Part shown: positions 54,162-63,103 of the stretch, one piece after another
Numbering within the stretch: the first letter of the stretch is position 1
How the letters are laid out: each line of letters starts with the position of its first letter
Assembly (NCBI GenBank): GCA_041984235.1
Contig: JBHIYN010000014.1
Span: forward strand, 62,001 to 126,000
Length of the DNA stretch: 64,000 bases
Direction of reading: 5' to 3'
Source: JBHIYN01 sp041984235
GTDB taxonomy: Bacteria > Pseudomonadota > Gammaproteobacteria > Ga0077536
Made by a program: the position numbers and the translations under genes
Notes under the pieces: model-generated
The model's database searches: none
Told to the model about the DNA's origin: nothing
What the model saw: the letters and a program-made list of their open reading frames with translations, nothing else

Positions 54162-55364
54162 ATGTCTTCGCCCTCCCCTCTCCGCTGGTTGTTCGTACTG
54201 CCGTGGGAACCGCACCACGCGGGCGGCGTCAACCAGGTCGTGAAGAGCCTGGCGCGCGAGATGGGCGCGCGTGGCGGCATCGCGCCGGTCCTGGGCGTCA
54301 ATCGCTGGGGCCAGACGCGGCCCGAGCGCGGCGAGCACGAGGGCATAGCGGTGCTGCGCCTGTGGTCGCCGGCGCCGTGGACCGCCCGTCGACCCCTCGT
54401 CGGCGCACTGGCCTACCTGCTGCGACTGCCGTACACGCTGCTGCGCCTGGCGCGCCTGCTGCGCGCCGAGAAGGTCGCCGTGGTCAACGTGCACTACGTC
54501 AACAGTGCGGCGCTCAACTGGGTGCTGCTGCGACGCCTCGGCCTGTTCCGCGGGCGCCTGGTGCTGTCACTGCATGGCCGGGACTTGCGCAACAGTCTCA
54601 TCGAAGGCCGCATGACCCGGGTGCTGTGGCACCTCCTGCTGCGCGGTGCCGATGCCGTGGTGGCCTGTTCCGACGGACTGCGCGAGGAGGCCACGACCGC
54701 CTACGGACTCGCCCCGGCAAGAGTCCGCACCATTCACAACGGCATGGATGCCAGTGCGCTGGAACAGGCCCGTGCGGCCGCCTCGAAGAGCGGCAGCCAT
54801 CCGCCCACGGCACGCCGCTTCATCGTCAACGTCGGCACCTACGAGCACAAGAAGGGCCACGATCTCCTGATCCGGGCCTTCGCGAGCCTCGCCGACCGCT
54901 ATCCGGACGTCGACCTGGTCATCGTGGGGCGCGACGGTGAGACCTTCTCCGAGTGCAACGCGCTGATCGGGACGAACGGTCTTGGGGAGCGCGTGTTCCT
55001 GCTGCGCAACCTCGGCCACGGGCAGACCCTGGACATCCTCAGCCGCGCCGAGTTCTTCGTGCTGCCATCGCGCAACGAGGGCTTCGCCCTGGTGCTGCTC
55101 GAGGCCTGCGCGTTCGGCAAGCCGGTCATCGCGACAGACGTCTGCGGGGTCGCCGAGCTGATCGACAGCGATGCCGCTGGCCGCATCGTCGCCCCGGAAG
55201 ACAGCGCGGCGCTGGCCGCCGCGATCCGCGGTTTTCTGGATGACCCCGAAGCGGCGGCGGCGATGGGCCAGCACGGACGCGACCTGGTGCGTACGCGCTT
55301 CACCTGGCGTGAACGCGCGGCGGAGTACCTCGAGCTCCTCGACCGCCGGCTGCTGGCGGCCTGA
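54162..55364 (+). CDS. Family 4 glycosyltransferase
   Basis: This 400-residue GT-B glycosyltransferase begins WLFVLPWEPHHAGGVNQVV with the glycine-rich acceptor loop. The donor-side motifs are FIVNVGTYEHKKGHDLLIRA, LVIVGRDGE and the E-x7-E element RNEGFALVLLEACAFGKPVI. It ends 15 bases from the convergent amidotransferase gene. It is the last gene of the variable block before the right-hand XrtA module. Confidence 0.88.
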   Translation: MSSPSPLRWLFVLPWEPHHAGGVNQVVKSLAREMGARGGIAPVLGVNRWGQTRPERGEHEGIAVLRLWSPAPWTARRPLVGALAYLLRLPYTLLRLARLLRAEKVAVVNVHYVNSAALNWVLLRRLGLFRGRLVLSLHGRDLRNSLIEGRMTRVLWHLLLRGADAVVACSDGLREEATTAYGLAPARVRTIHNGMDASALEQARAAASKSGSHPPTARRFIVNVGTYEHKKGHDLLIRAFASLADRYPDVDLVIVGRDGETFSECNALIGTNGLGERVFLLRNLGHGQTLDILSRAEFFVLPSRNEGFALVLLEACAFGKPVIATDVCGVAELIDSDAAGRIVAPEDSAALAAAIRGFLDDPEAAAAMGQHGRDLVRTRFTWRERAAEYLELLDRRLLAA

Positions 55365-55379
55365 CCGGCGTCCCCGTCC

Positions 55380-57272
55380 TCAGCCGGCTTCCTTGCCGAG
55401 GAAAGCGTCGAACATCATCACCGTCCACAGCAGTGCGCTGTAGTCGCGCCGTCCCGACTGGTGCGCGTCGACCAGGTGCTGCAGGAAGCTCGGCTCGAAG
55501 TAACCGGTTCCGAGCAGGCGCTCGCCGAGCACCGTGTCGTTGATGCGCTGGCGCAGCGGGCCGCGGAACCACTTGGCCAGCGGTACCGCGAAGCCCATCT
55601 TCGGTCGGTAGAGGATGTCGTCCGGGAGCTCGCCCTCGAGCGCTTTCTTGAACACGTACTTGCCTTCGCCGCGACGCAGCTTGAGCGACGACGGCAGCGA
55701 GGAGATCCATTCCACCAGCTCGTGGTCGAGCAGCGGCACCCTGACCTCCAGCGCATGCGCCATGCTGGCCCGGTCGACCTTGGTCAGGATGTCGCCGACC
55801 AGGTAGGTCTTGATGTCCAGGTACTGCACCAGCGACAGCGGATCGTCGGTCGGCGCGCGCTCGGCGTGCCGCGCGAGCACGTCGCCGGCGCGGTATCCCT
55901 GCAGCTCGCTGCGCATGCGCTCGGAGAACAGGCGCGCACGCAGGTCGTCGTTGAAGATCGACACCGTATGGAAATAGGCCTCCACCGAGTTCCGGGCCAG
56001 GGCCTGGAAGGTGGTCTTGGCGCGGAAGACGCGCGGCGCCCAGTCTGCCTTGGGATAGAGCCGGCCGAGCGGCCCGAAGACGGCACGGCGCAGCGCCAGT
56101 GGCATGCGTCCGCGCACCGCCTCCTCGGCCATGTGCAGGCGGTAGCGGCGGTAGCCGGCATAGTTCTCGTCGCCGCCGTCACCGGACAGCGCTACCGTGA
56201 CCCGCTCGCGGGCCAGCTCGCATACCCGGTAGGTGGGCAGTGCCGAGCTGTCGGCATAGGGTTCGTCGTAGAGATCGATCAGCCGCGTGGCGAGGTCGTA
56301 GTCGTCCGGGTTGACCTGCCGGGAATGGTGGGCGGTGTGATACTGCGCGGCGACGCGCTCGGCATAGGCGGATTCGTCGAACGCGCCGACGTCGAAACCG
56401 ATGGAGCAGGTGTTCACCGGGTCGGACTGCAGGCCGGCCATCATCGCTACCACCGCCGAGGAATCGACGCCGCCGGAAAGAAACGCACCCAGCGGCACGT
56501 CGGCGACCATGCGGATGTCGACCGCCTCGCGCGTGCGGCGCAACAGCTCGCTCACGGCATCGCGCTCGCCGATGGCCGTATCGAGCCGGAACGGCACGTC
56601 CCAGTACTCGCGCGGCTCCGGCAGCGCCGCGCCGCGCCGCACGCACAGGGTATGGCCCGGCGGCAGCTTGCGCACCGCGCGGTAGATGCTGCGCGGCTCG
56701 GGCACGTAGCCGTAGGCGAAGTACTCCTCGACCGCCAGCGGGTCGATGTCGCGAGAGACCGTCGGGCACGCGGTGAGGCCCTTGAGCTCGGAGGCGAATG
56801 CCAGCCAGCCGTCGTCGGTGACGGCGTAGTACACGGGCTTGATGCCGAGGCGATCGCGCGCCAGGAACAGCGTGTCGCTGCGCGCATCCCACACCGCGAA
56901 GGCGAACATGCCGCGCAGGCGGTCGACGCAGCGCTCGCCCCATTCCAGCCAGGCGTGTAACAGGACCTCGGTGTCGCAGCGCGTATGAAAAACGTGACCG
57001 GCCGCCGCGAGCTCCTGCCTGAGCACCTCGAAGTTGTAGATCTCGCCGTTGTAGGTCAGCCAGCAGCGCCCGTCGTCACTGGACATCGGCTGCTGGCCGC
57101 TGGCCAGGTCGATGATCGACAGACGGCGATGACCGAAACCGACACCGGGCTGGAAGTGCGTGCCACTCTCGTCGGGACCGCGGTGTGTCTGCACATCGGT
57201 CATGCGCCGCACCAGCGCCTGGTCCGCCTCGCGCGTACCCCGAAGATCGACCATTCCCGCAATTCCACACAT
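55380..57272 (-). CDS. Exosortase A-associated amidotransferase 1 (asparagine-synthase type)
   Basis: This 630-residue enzyme has an active glutaminase domain (MCGIAGMVDLRG with Cys2, HRGPDESGTHF, TYNGEIYNFE) and a synthetase domain with SGGVDSS at 266-272 and GDGGDENYAGYRRYR. It matches the XrtA-core family (TIGR03108 type). It presumably amidates an activated carboxylate in the EPS precursor. The start was placed at the Cys2-giving ATG; the longer frame adds 28 unlikely residues. It lies 19 bases downstream of the XrtA-associated glycosyltransferase. Confidence 0.93.
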   Translation of the reverse strand: MCGIAGMVDLRGTREADQALVRRMTDVQTHRGPDESGTHFQPGVGFGHRRLSIIDLASGQQPMSSDDGRCWLTYNGEIYNFEVLRQELAAAGHVFHTRCDTEVLLHAWLEWGERCVDRLRGMFAFAVWDARSDTLFLARDRLGIKPVYYAVTDDGWLAFASELKGLTACPTVSRDIDPLAVEEYFAYGYVPEPRSIYRAVRKLPPGHTLCVRRGAALPEPREYWDVPFRLDTAIGERDAVSELLRRTREAVDIRMVADVPLGAFLSGGVDSSAVVAMMAGLQSDPVNTCSIGFDVGAFDESAYAERVAAQYHTAHHSRQVNPDDYDLATRLIDLYDEPYADSSALPTYRVCELARERVTVALSGDGGDENYAGYRRYRLHMAEEAVRGRMPLALRRAVFGPLGRLYPKADWAPRVFRAKTTFQALARNSVEAYFHTVSIFNDDLRARLFSERMRSELQGYRAGDVLARHAERAPTDDPLSLVQYLDIKTYLVGDILTKVDRASMAHALEVRVPLLDHELVEWISSLPSSLKLRRGEGKYVFKKALEGELPDDILYRPKMGFAVPLAKWFRGPLRQRINDTVLGERLLGTGYFEPSFLQHLVDAHQSGRRDYSALLWTVMMFDAFLGKEAG

Positions 57273-57291
57273 GGTTAGCCCGTTCCTTTGC

Positions 57292-58437
57292 TCACTCGGT
57301 TGATGAAGGGCGGGAGCCGGCACGTGCCAGGCCCCGGTAGACCCTGTCGTAGGCATCGATCATGCCGTTCAGGCTGAAGCGTTCCAGCGCCAGCTCGCGG
57401 CCGCGCTGCCCGTGGCGCCGGCGCAGATCGCCGTCGTCGAGGTAACGTTCGAGCGCGGTACTCATCGCCGCCTCGTCCTCGACCGCCACCAGAACACCCG
57501 AATCGCCGTCGGCGATCAGCTCCGGGTTGCCACCGACCCGGGTCGCGATGACCGGCAATCCGCTGGCCATGGCCTCGAGGATGGTGTTCGAGATGCCTTC
57601 GGCCAGCGACGGCAGCACGAACACGTCCATGGCGCGCAGCTCTTCCTCGACGGTGTCCGAATCGCCGACCAGGTCGAGCCGATCGGCGATCCCCGCGGCG
57701 GCGGCGATGTTGCGGCACTCCGCCGCCAGCGGACCGGATCCGACCAGGCGCAGGCGCGCGCCGGCAGCCAGATCGGGCCGGCGTGCGGCGAGATCGGCGA
57801 AGGCCCGGCACAGCAGCGTCTGGTTCTTGACCGTCTTCATGCGGCCGACGGTACCGATCACCAGCGGGTCGCCGTCACGCGGGTTCGCCGGCGGGCGAAA
57901 CCGGTCGCAGTCCACACCGTTGTAGACCTGGCTGACCTTGGCCGCGGGTATGCCGACCGGCCCGACCAGGTAACGCTCCAGGTCACGCGACAACGCGATG
58001 AAACGATGCACGGCGTGACCGATGAACCGTCGCGCGAGGCGGTATTTCCTTACCGATCCGTCGAGATCCTGCACGTCCCAGCCGTGCTCGCCGTGCACCC
58101 TTCCGCGCACGCCGAGCGCGGCGCCGACGAGCTGCATCTCCAGGGCGGCGAAATTGCGGGTATGCAGCACGTGCGGGCGGAACTCGCGCAGGGCACGCCA
58201 CATGCCACTCCACAGCCGGGGATCCTGCCCCGGCCGCTTGTGCAGCGAACGCAGCTCACAGTTGGCATTGCGCACCCGCTGCACGTAGTCCGGATCGTAA
58301 TCGGTCAGGCAGATGACGGCGTGCTGGTAGTCGTTCTCGGGCAGGCCGTTGATGAGATTGACGACACCGTTCTCCAACCCGCCGATGCCGAAGTGGAACA
58401 GCACGTGCGCGACCCGGATTGGCTCGTGGCCCTGCAT
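57292..58437 (-). CDS. XrtA-associated sugar transferase (family 4)
   Basis: This 381-residue glycosyltransferase fits the PEP-CTERM/EpsH1-associated transferase family (TIGR03088 type). Its opening reads VAHVLFHFGIGGLENGVVNL, followed by YQHAVICLTDYD; the donor motifs are VYNGVDCDRFRP, IGTVGRMKTVKNQ and AEGISNTILEAMASGLPVIATRVGG. It is directly downstream of exosortase A (15 bases), its usual place in XrtA clusters. Confidence 0.93.
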   Translation of the reverse strand: MQGHEPIRVAHVLFHFGIGGLENGVVNLINGLPENDYQHAVICLTDYDPDYVQRVRNANCELRSLHKRPGQDPRLWSGMWRALREFRPHVLHTRNFAALEMQLVGAALGVRGRVHGEHGWDVQDLDGSVRKYRLARRFIGHAVHRFIALSRDLERYLVGPVGIPAAKVSQVYNGVDCDRFRPPANPRDGDPLVIGTVGRMKTVKNQTLLCRAFADLAARRPDLAAGARLRLVGSGPLAAECRNIAAAAGIADRLDLVGDSDTVEEELRAMDVFVLPSLAEGISNTILEAMASGLPVIATRVGGNPELIADGDSGVLVAVEDEAAMSTALERYLDDGDLRRRHGQRGRELALERFSLNGMIDAYDRVYRGLARAGSRPSSTE

Positions 58438-58452
58438 CGCCGCGCCTGCCGC

Positions 58453-59967
58453 TCAGGGTGCGGCCATGGCGTCGAGCGCGAGACCGGGCAGGCTGCTGAA
58501 CCCGGCCAGCACGGCTTCGGCCCGGGCGCCTTCGGCCAGCGGCGTGCGAATCATGACCACCGCGCCGCCGCCCGGCTCGCCGGCGAGGCGTGCCCGCGCC
58601 TGCGCGATCTTGATGCGCAGCCGCGTCGCCGAGCGCACCCCGTGCGCGTCATACCACTGCCACACGAGCATCTCCTCGCCGTCTTCCTGGTCACGCACCC
58701 GCAGCATGAACAGGTCCTCGACGATACTGCCGGGCGGCGCATCACGGTGGCCGTAGTCGATTTGCAGCCAGCGCACGGCATCGAAGAGCACGTTGGAGCT
58801 GTTGACCAGCTCGTGGCCGTCACGCTCCTCACCGAGGTGAACGATCTCGAGGTCGACCGGCGCGCCGTCGGCCGCGAGATAGCGCCCGGCAAGGTAGCGA
58901 TCCGCCCCCGGGAAATCCGCCCCCAGGCGCTGCGTGAGCGGCAACGGCCCTTCCCAGCCCGGCAGCTCGGGCAGGGTTACGGCCGGCGCCGGCGCACGCG
59001 CGGAATCGCTGCGCGCCAGCAGCCACGGCGGCGCGAACGTGACCAGCACGAGGCAGGCCAGTATGAGCCCCAGGGCGCCCGCAGGCGCGGGCCTGCCGGG
59101 CACCGGCACCGGTCGCGACGGTGCGGTGTCGACGTCACTGAACAGGTTGCCGAGCGCGAACAGCGCGAAGATCACGATGCCGAAGAACACCCAGCCGTAG
59201 ATGAAATGGTCGACACCCATCGCGTACTTGTAGTCGCTGAGGTGCGCGATCATGACGATGCCGTAGGCGCGCAGACCGTTCGCGACCAGCGGCACGGCCA
59301 CTGCCACGAGCATGAACAGCAGCCGGCGCCACCATGCGACGAAGTTGAGATACATGAACATTGCGCCGACGGCGAGCGTGGCGATCAGGTAGTTGATCCC
59401 GCTGCACGCCTCGGCGACGACGAAATTTCCCGAGGGAATGGCCAGGTAGCGTCCTTCGATGAACACCGGGATGCCGGTCGCCCGCAAGGCCTTGACCAGC
59501 ACGGCGGCGGTCAGATCCTGCAGGTGGGGAACCAGGAACTCACCCTCGGGCACCATGAAGTACAGGTACAGGAAGGGAAAGAGCAGCACCCTGAACACGC
59601 GGTTGCCGAGCAGCGCCCAACCGCAGCCGACGATCATGCCGACGACCGCCGCGTGTCCGAAGAAAGCAATCGACATCAGCTCGCCGGTCACCCACAGCAG
59701 GCTGTTCATGGCGACGTAAGCGACGCCCCAGGGGGAGACGGACGGCGCCATGGCCGCCAGCACGTCACGCTTCTGCCAGCCGATGAATATCGCGATCGGG
59801 AGGATCAGAAAACCGTGGTTGAACGTGCTCGAGGTCCACCAGATACGGACCATGTCGGCGAACGTCGCATGGAAGCCGGCAGCCAGGCAGGCCAGCAGCA
59901 GCGCCAGCGCCACGGCATGGCGCGGCCACGCGCCGGCGAAGCGCGGCTGTGACAGGGCTTCAGCCAA
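58453..59967 (-). CDS. xrtA: Exosortase A with fused EpsI domain
   Basis: This 504-residue inner-membrane transpeptidase-like enzyme cleaves PEP-CTERM sorting signals. About eight membrane helices span residues 15-285. The catalytic triad is Cys188 (VVAEACSGINYL), Arg233 (NGLRAYGIVM) and His254 (GVDHFIYGWVFFG). The C-terminal part (about 310-504) is the EpsI/DUF3485 domain, as is normal in XrtA. No ATG fits; a TTG at 59967 overlaps the FemAB stop by 8 bases and is taken as the start. None of the secreted proteins in the window has a recognisable PEP-CTERM tail, so substrates lie elsewhere. Confidence 0.94.
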   Translation of the reverse strand: MAEALSQPRFAGAWPRHAVALALLLACLAAGFHATFADMVRIWWTSSTFNHGFLILPIAIFIGWQKRDVLAAMAPSVSPWGVAYVAMNSLLWVTGELMSIAFFGHAAVVGMIVGCGWALLGNRVFRVLLFPFLYLYFMVPEGEFLVPHLQDLTAAVLVKALRATGIPVFIEGRYLAIPSGNFVVAEACSGINYLIATLAVGAMFMYLNFVAWWRRLLFMLVAVAVPLVANGLRAYGIVMIAHLSDYKYAMGVDHFIYGWVFFGIVIFALFALGNLFSDVDTAPSRPVPVPGRPAPAGALGLILACLVLVTFAPPWLLARSDSARAPAPAVTLPELPGWEGPLPLTQRLGADFPGADRYLAGRYLAADGAPVDLEIVHLGEERDGHELVNSSNVLFDAVRWLQIDYGHRDAPPGSIVEDLFMLRVRDQEDGEEMLVWQWYDAHGVRSATRLRIKIAQARARLAGEPGGGAVVMIRTPLAEGARAEAVLAGFSSLPGLALDAMAAP

Positions 59968-60979
59968 GGTTGCGAGACAGCCAGGGACCGACCAGCCCCG
60001 CGATCGGCAGCGGCAGCCGCTTCCACGCTTCCACGAACAGCCGGTACCTGGGGTTGAGCGGATTGATGTCCGGCATCTCGGTGGCGCGCACCAGCTCGTA
60101 TTCGTAATACAACGGCCGTGCCTCGAAACCGAGGTTTCCTTTCCACTGGTACGAGCCGGTGTCCTTCTTGCTGCGCCCGAAATCGAACGTCGTGCAGCCG
60201 CGCGCGGCTGCACGGCAGAGAATGCTCCAGGCCAGGTAGTCATTACCTTTGAGCGCACGCGCCTCGAAGCTCCCGCCCCAGTAGTAGGGGCACACGCTGT
60301 TGCGGAAATAGAAGTTCATGGCACTGGAAATCACCCGGCCGTCGAGCGTTGCCACGACGAACTCGGTGTCGTCCGCAAAGGCTTCGCGGATCGCGGCGAA
60401 CAGGCGCCGCGGGAACACCGGGGTGCCCAGGTTGCGCACGCTCTCGGCGTAGACCGGGTAGAAGCTCTCCAGCGTTCCGGTGTCGAACTCGAGACCGTTC
60501 TTGATGCCCTTGCGGATAATGTTGCGCTGCTTGCTGCGGATCGCCTTCATGTTGGCGTCCTCGTCGGCAAGGATGGGCTTGCTGAACGTCTCGTAGAGAT
60601 CCTTGGTCACGCGCCCCTTGCCGCCCGGGGCGGAGAGCCGGTACTCGAGGGCGCCCACGCCGAGCCGCTGGGCAATCGCAAGGGCCTCCGCCTCGAGCGC
60701 GTCGCGCGCCTCCGGGGTTGCCGCCAGCGGCCCGGCCTCAGAGCAAAAACCCAACGAACTCAGTGAGTTGCCGAACAACAGGCTGCGCACATGCAGGAGC
60801 GGGAGAACGCCGGTGATGGCGCCGTCCTGCTCCACCACGAGATAGTGCGTGCGGTGCCCGAGGGCTTGCTCGAACACCGCGCGCCAGCCGAAGCGGTGGA
60901 AGAACGTGGCGCCGTCGTGCGCGTCGACGAAAGCGTCCCACGGCGCGCCGTCGCGCGCTTCGCATTCACGAACACGCAA
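59960..60979 (-). CDS. FemAB-like aminoacyl/acyl transferase, XrtA-associated
   Basis: This 339-residue double-GNAT-fold protein belongs to the FemAB-related family of XrtA clusters (TIGR03019 type). Hallmarks are WDAFVDAHDGATFFHRFGW near the N-terminus, SKQRNIIRKGIKNGL near 145, and the C-terminal FDFGRSKKDTGSYQWKGNLG. It may attach an amino acid or acyl group to the polysaccharide precursor. A TTG at 60979 (GGGAG 8 bases upstream) gives the family-like start RVRECEARDG. An ATG at 61024 would add 15 residues but has no ribosome-binding site and a 59-base overlap. Confidence 0.88.
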   Translation of the reverse strand: MRVRECEARDGAPWDAFVDAHDGATFFHRFGWRAVFEQALGHRTHYLVVEQDGAITGVLPLLHVRSLLFGNSLSSLGFCSEAGPLAATPEARDALEAEALAIAQRLGVGALEYRLSAPGGKGRVTKDLYETFSKPILADEDANMKAIRSKQRNIIRKGIKNGLEFDTGTLESFYPVYAESVRNLGTPVFPRRLFAAIREAFADDTEFVVATLDGRVISSAMNFYFRNSVCPYYWGGSFEARALKGNDYLAWSILCRAAARGCTTFDFGRSKKDTGSYQWKGNLGFEARPLYYEYELVRATEMPDINPLNPRYRLFVEAWKRLPLPIAGLVGPWLSRNLG

Positions 60980-61907
60980 TGAGCTCGCTCCCTGATTCGA
61001 CGAGGCTGCGCCCGGCGATGGCATCGCTGTAGACGTCGCGGAACGGTCCCCACGCGAAGTCCCGCAGCAGGCAGCGCATGCGATCGAGCGCGCGCCCCTG
61101 GTTGAGATAATGGCGGAAACGCGTTTTCGCGCTCAGCCCCGACGGCCGCGGCTGCTCGGGATCGAACTCCCAGGGGTGGAAATACATGTTCGCCGCCACG
61201 CCCTCGCCGCGGTTGATCCGCCGCAGCAGGGCACGCGAGACCGCATAGGGGAAGAGCCGGAAATAACCGCCGCCCCCGGCCGGGACGTTGGTGCTGCCGA
61301 GGCGCAGGGTGCTGACCGGAATCTCGGTCAGCGTGGCGGTGGCGACCGGCCGGAACGGGCGCCGCGGCGCATCCGGAATGCCGTACAGGTCGTGGTGTAC
61401 CGGGTAGACGCTGGAGCTGTAGCGGAAGCCGGCGCGCTCGATCTCCTCGAACGCCCACAGGTTGGTGCGCGTGATGGAGAAGCTGGCGGCACGGTAGCCG
61501 AGCACCGCGGTGCCGGCGGCGTCCTCGAGCAGAGCCTTGCTCTTCTCGAGATCCGCGCGCAGTGTCTCGCGGCTCTGCGTCGTGGCGCGCACGTGACTGT
61601 AGCCGTGGCAACCGAGCTCGTGGCCCTCGTCCACGATGCGCCGGATCAGCGCACGGTGGCGCTCGGCGATCCAGCCCAGGGTGAAGAACGTAGCCTTGAC
61701 GCCCTGCTCGGCGAAAGCATCGAGCAGCCGGCCGGTGGCGAACTCCACCCTCGACGGCCAGGCATCCCATTCCGAGCGCGCGATACGCGACTCGAAGGCA
61801 GAGACCTGGAAATACTCCTCGACGTCGATCGACAGGGCGTTGACGGGATTGGGTCGGTTCAAGACGGGGCGCTCGTTTTCGGTTCGGCGGCCGATCCTGG
61901 CGGCCAC
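60966..61907 (-). CDS. XrtA-associated polysaccharide deacetylase
   Basis: This 313-residue NodB-family deacetylase is of the XrtA type (TIGR03006). It has ALSIDVEEYFQVSAFE at the start, ATFFTLGWIAERH, the metal-binding HELGCHGYSH (HxxxH) and GYRAASFSI, plus a C-terminal HPWEFDP motif. It probably deacetylates hexosamines of the EPS. The start is taken as GTG at 61907; the true start may be a few codons later since family members begin close to the DVE motif. It lies 23 bases downstream of the ATPase gene. Confidence 0.92.
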   Translation of the reverse strand: MAARIGRRTENERPVLNRPNPVNALSIDVEEYFQVSAFESRIARSEWDAWPSRVEFATGRLLDAFAEQGVKATFFTLGWIAERHRALIRRIVDEGHELGCHGYSHVRATTQSRETLRADLEKSKALLEDAAGTAVLGYRAASFSITRTNLWAFEEIERAGFRYSSSVYPVHHDLYGIPDAPRRPFRPVATATLTEIPVSTLRLGSTNVPAGGGGYFRLFPYAVSRALLRRINRGEGVAANMYFHPWEFDPEQPRPSGLSAKTRFRHYLNQGRALDRMRCLLRDFAWGPFRDVYSDAIAGRSLVESGSELIACS

Positions 61908-61930
61908 GGGAGAATTATCGGCCAGACCGC

Positions 61931-63094
61931 TCAGTTCCTCATCATCCAGAGGCCGACCGTGACACCGACCGTAGCGACCACCACCAGCAGCGCGACGAAG
62001 GCGGTCGTCCAGAAGGGGAAGCGGCTGGTACGCACCTCGAAGGTTCCGGTATCAAAGGCATCCGGCGGCGGCCGCTCGGCGGGCGCCTCGGCAAGTCGCT
62101 GGTTCAGCGTCTCGATGGTGGACTGCATCGCCTGCATGCGCACCTTGAGCTGGGCGAGCTCCTCGCTGAGTGCAGCTTCGCGTGCGCTGACCGCGGCCTC
62201 GGTCGCCCCGGGCGTCGCGCTCGACCCGGCCGCGGTGCCGGCGGCGGCACTGGCATCCGGCGCGACGTCGTCTACCTCTTCGCCCTGCTCGGTCTCGACC
62301 TCGGCACAGATGGCGTCGACGATCTCGCGCGTTATGGTGTGCGCTTCGTCCAGGTAGCAGTTGAGCAGTACGCGGTCGAACAGCGTGTTGATCCGCCGCG
62401 GTACTCCGCCGGTCGCCTCGTAGACGCGGACGAAGGCGCCTTCCTCGATGATCGGGTCGTCGGTCCAGCCGACCTTGTGCATGCGGTGTTCGATGTACGA
62501 CCTGACCTCGGACTCCGACAGCGGCTTGAGATGGTAGGCCGCGATCACGCGCTGGCGGAGCTGTTCCAGCCCCGGCGCGCGCATGATGCCGCGGAACTCG
62601 CGCTGGCCGAGCAGAAAGCTCTGTACCAGGGGTACGCCCTGGTAGTCGAAATTGGACAGCATGCGCAGCTCTTCGAGCGCGGAGCGCGGCAGGTTCTGCG
62701 CCTCGTCGATGACCAGCAATACGCGCTTGCCCTCGTCGCGGCAGGTCTTGAAGTACTCTTCCAGCTTGCGCAGCAGGCTGGCCTTGGAAGCGCGCTCGAA
62801 GGGCACGTCGAACTCGGCGGCGATCAGGCGCAGCAGGTCGATGTCCTTGACGTTGGTCGAGACGATCTTGGCCGCGGCAACACCACCCCCCTCGATCTCC
62901 TTGAACAGGTTGTTGACCAGCATCGTCTTGCCGGTACCGACGTCGCCGGTGACCACGATGAAGCCCTGTTCCTGCTGCAGCCCGTAGCGCATGTAGGCCA
63001 GCGCACGCTTGTGCCCGATGCTGCGGAAGAAGAACTTGGGGTCCGGGTTGAGCTGGAACGGCTTGCCCGTCAGGCCGAAAAACGATTCGTACAT
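61931..63094 (-). CDS. XrtA-associated AAA ATPase
   Basis: This 387-residue ExeA/GspA-like ATPase (TIGR03015 type) has Walker A GDVGTGKT at 50-57 and Walker B VLLVIDEAQ near 125-133. An arginine-finger region GGVPRRINTLFDR follows. An Ala-rich linker and coiled coil (about 305-345) lead to one C-terminal membrane helix (about 363-385). It is thought to power assembly or regulation of the EPS export complex. It lies 9 bases downstream of the outer-membrane protein gene. Confidence 0.93.
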   Translation of the reverse strand: MYESFFGLTGKPFQLNPDPKFFFRSIGHKRALAYMRYGLQQEQGFIVVTGDVGTGKTMLVNNLFKEIEGGGVAAAKIVSTNVKDIDLLRLIAAEFDVPFERASKASLLRKLEEYFKTCRDEGKRVLLVIDEAQNLPRSALEELRMLSNFDYQGVPLVQSFLLGQREFRGIMRAPGLEQLRQRVIAAYHLKPLSESEVRSYIEHRMHKVGWTDDPIIEEGAFVRVYEATGGVPRRINTLFDRVLLNCYLDEAHTITREIVDAICAEVETEQGEEVDDVAPDASAAAGTAAGSSATPGATEAAVSAREAALSEELAQLKVRMQAMQSTIETLNQRLAEAPAERPPPDAFDTGTFEVRTSRFPFWTTAFVALLVVVATVGVTVGLWMMRN

Positions 63095-63103
63095 CCTGCC
63101 AGC

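Noticed and set aside
57412..59952. Plus-strand frame of 846 codons across xrtA and its glycosyltransferase
   Set aside because: It runs antisense to two genes with intact catalytic motifs and crosses their boundary, which a real gene would be unlikely to do.
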